Below, piece after piece: positions 62,406-64,000 of a DNA stretch of 64,000 nucleotides; within the stretch, counting starts at the first letter, position 1; each line of letters starts with the position of its first letter. The stretch comes from Pseudomonas nitroreducens TX1 (GTDB lineage: Bacteria > Pseudomonadota > Gammaproteobacteria > Pseudomonadales > Pseudomonadaceae): the NCBI RefSeq assembly GCF_000313755.1, contig NZ_AMZB01000115.1:1-64000 (forward strand). The letters are read 5' to 3'. The translations under genes were made by a program, and so were the position numbers. A model generated the notes under the pieces. The model did no database searches. It saw nothing but the letters and a program-made list of their open reading frames with translations, and was not told where the DNA came from.

Positions 62406-63477
62406 GTCATCCGACCTGCTCGTGCTGGAGCAGGTGAGCAAATCCTACGGCGAGGGCCTGACGGCGGTGGACCAGGTGTCCCTGGCGATCCGCGAAAACG
62501 AGTTCTTCGCGCTGCTGGGCCCCTCCGGCTGCGGCAAGACCACCCTGATGCGCATGATCGCCGGCTTCGAGACGCCATCCTCCGGTGCCATCTATCTCAA
62601 TGGCCAGGACATCTCGCCGCTGCCGCCGAACAAGCGACCGCTGAACCTGATGTTCCAGTCCTATGCGCTGTTCCCCAACATGACCGTGCGCGGCAACATT
62701 GCCTACGGCCTGGAAATGGAGAAGCTACCGGCCGGTGAAATCCGCCAGCGTGTGGATGCGGTGCTCGAGACCGCGCAACTCGGCCAGCTCGCCAACCGCC
62801 GCCCGGACCAGCTTTCCGGTGGCCAGCGTCAGCGCGTCGCCCTGGCACGCGCGCTGGTCAAGCGCCCGCGTGTGCTGCTGCTGGACGAACCCCTCGGTGC
62901 GCTGGACAAGAAGCTGCGCGAGAAGATGCAGCTGGAACTCAAGCGTCTGCAGCACGAGAGCGGCATCACGTTCATCATGGTCACCCACGACCAGGAAGAA
63001 GCCCTGGTCATGTCCGACCGCATGGCCGTGCTGCGCGACGGCAAGGTCTGCCAGTGCGGCAGCCCCAGCGAACTCTACGAGAACCCGGGCAGCCGCTTCG
63101 TCGCCGACTTCATCGGCGTCAGCAACCTGATCGAGGGCCGCCGCGTGGGCACAAATCGCCTGCAGGCGGGCGACCAAGTGCTGAACATCGAGACCACCGC
63201 CGAGTCGAGCCCGGAGAGCGTGACCCTGGCGCTGCGCCCGGAGCGCCTGCGCGTGCTCACCGATGCCACGCCGGCCACCGACAACCAGATCCAGGGCCAG
63301 GTGGCGGAAGTTGCCTACCACGGCCTGGACACCAACCTGCACGTGAATACGGCGCTGTCCAGCAAGCCGCTGATCGTCCGCGTGCCGTCGTCTGACTACG
63401 ACTTCTTGCGCCTCGCCGCCGGCATGCCGGTGCGCCTGGGCTGGGATGCGCGGCACGGCCGCGTGCTGACTCACTGA
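62398..63477 (+). CDS. ABC transporter ATP-binding protein (PotA type)
   Basis: A 359-aa ATPase with Walker A GPSGCGKTT, signature LSGGQRQRVALARA, Walker B VLLLDEPLGALD and a TOBE domain at the end. It energises the importer encoded just upstream. The next gene begins 33 bp later, so the glycosyltransferase is probably in the same transcript. Confidence 0.9.
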   Translation: MTKSSDLLVLEQVSKSYGEGLTAVDQVSLAIRENEFFALLGPSGCGKTTLMRMIAGFETPSSGAIYLNGQDISPLPPNKRPLNLMFQSYALFPNMTVRGNIAYGLEMEKLPAGEIRQRVDAVLETAQLGQLANRRPDQLSGGQRQRVALARALVKRPRVLLLDEPLGALDKKLREKMQLELKRLQHESGITFIMVTHDQEEALVMSDRMAVLRDGKVCQCGSPSELYENPGSRFVADFIGVSNLIEGRRVGTNRLQAGDQVLNIETTAESSPESVTLALRPERLRVLTDATPATDNQIQGQVAEVAYHGLDTNLHVNTALSSKPLIVRVPSSDYDFLRLAAGMPVRLGWDARHGRVLTH

Positions 63478-63510
63478 TTGCTTCAAGAACAAGATCGACA
63501 GGAGAGCACC

Positions 63511-64000
63511 ATGAGTAGTGAACGCAAGGTCATCGCATTCTTCCCCGAGGCCGCCTATGGCCCGGCCCTCAATTCCGTCGGCATCGCCCAGGCCTGCGAG
63601 GCGCTGGGGCACAAGGCGGTGTTCCTCACCGACCCGGGGATGACCGGGGTGTACGCCGCCTATGGCTTCGAGGAGCATTACGTGAACATGTCCGAGCCGA
63701 TGCCGGCCGAGGAGATGGCGCGCTACTGGACCGACTTCATCAACGGCCACATCCCCAACTTCCGCAAGGCGCCCATCGACCAGCTCGACAACTATGTGAA
63801 GGAGTGCTGGGAGGCCATCGTCTCCACCGCCAAGTGGGCGCAGAAGGAGCTGCCGGCGATCCTCGACAAGATCAAGCCGGACCTGATCTGCGTGGACAAC
63901 GTGATTCTCTTCCCGGCCATCAAGCACTACGGCAAGCCCTGGGTGCGGATCATCTCCTGCTCGGAGAACGAGGTGCACGACCCGGACATCCCGCCGTACC
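63511..64000 (+). CDS. UGT/MGT-type glycosyltransferase, N-terminal part (runs off the window)
   Basis: The reading frame opens at ATG 63511 after GGAGAG and stays open to the window end (163 codons). It begins KVIAFFPEAAYGPALNSVG and continues ALGHKAVFLTDPGM, closely parallel to the glycosyltransferase at 56941-58233 (RTIAFFPEASFGAALNCIG). So the two are paralogues. The catalytic C-terminal half lies beyond the window. It is in the same orientation as the ABC operon and likely belongs to it. Confidence 0.85.
   Translation, partial: MSSERKVIAFFPEAAYGPALNSVGIAQACEALGHKAVFLTDPGMTGVYAAYGFEEHYVNMSEPMPAEEMARYWTDFINGHIPNFRKAPIDQLDNYVKECWEAIVSTAKWAQKELPAILDKIKPDLICVDNVILFPAIKHYGKPWVRIISCSENEVHDPDIPPY

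Noticed and set aside
1-64000. CRISPR arrays, tRNA or rRNA genes, integrase-bounded islands
   Set aside because: No regular direct-repeat array, cloverleaf-like tRNA sequence, rRNA segment or recombinase gene was found by reading both strands.

Overview
The window looks like chromosomal DNA of a Pseudomonas species. It is GC-rich with dense, short-overlap operons, Pseudomonas-type REP elements at the left edge and a miniature inverted-repeat element near the right edge. It also carries families typical of the genus: an Lhr/ligase/MPE/exonuclease cassette, a short LOV protein with a LitR-type MerR regulator, and an AruI-like decarboxylase. The species is not determined. No rRNA, tRNA, CRISPR array, prophage or full insertion sequence was seen.

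Layout. 0-6 kb: REP repeats, an AraC regulator, a GFA-type zinc protein, a LysR regulator, an iron alcohol dehydrogenase and an APC permease. 6-10.2 kb: a tightly coupled three-gene set (periplasmic adaptor, GAF-HlyD fusion, M50 protease-HlyD fusion) with no ABC or outer-membrane partner. 10.3-10.6 kb: a decayed nitrilase-family remnant. 10.8-16.3 kb: a six-gene stressosome-type operon (RsbR, RsbS, RsbT, a PP2C phosphatase, then two hybrid kinase/receiver proteins). 16.4-22.3 kb: a four-gene DNA-repair operon (MBL exonuclease, ATP-dependent ligase, Lhr-like helicase, metallophosphoesterase). 22.4-25.8 kb: a secreted S8-type protease with an altered triad, a small unknown gene and a short-chain dehydrogenase.

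25.9-37.5 kb is a probable light-response island. A LitR/PplR1-like MerR regulator without a B12 motif lies back to back with a short LOV protein. Two operons fan out from it: one for lipid/carotenoid-like chemistry (NTF2-like, SDR, FAD oxidase, DUF1365, CFA synthase, DUF2878), the other around an Fe-S photolyase (chalcone-isomerase-like, DUF3833, DUF6482, photolyase, DUF2256). Both have upstream TGTACA motifs. A third copy with identical 12-bp spacing lies, unexpectedly, between two convergent genes. A catalase-like/cytochrome b561 pair follows.

37.5-64 kb is mainly transport and metabolism. It holds a diguanylate cyclase; an MFS carboxylate carrier with an orphan binding protein and a LysR regulator; a spermidine/putrescine-type ABC operon next to an AruI-like decarboxylase and its LysR regulator; and an operon with a 32-codon leader ORF, a TIM-barrel protein, a 2-oxoglutarate oxygenase-like protein and an amino-acid ABC importer with fused permease and ATPase. 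Then come ChrA and a second polyamine-type ABC operon with a GntR regulator. Two related UGT/MGT-type glycosyltransferases flank this last operon, and the second is cut by the window end.
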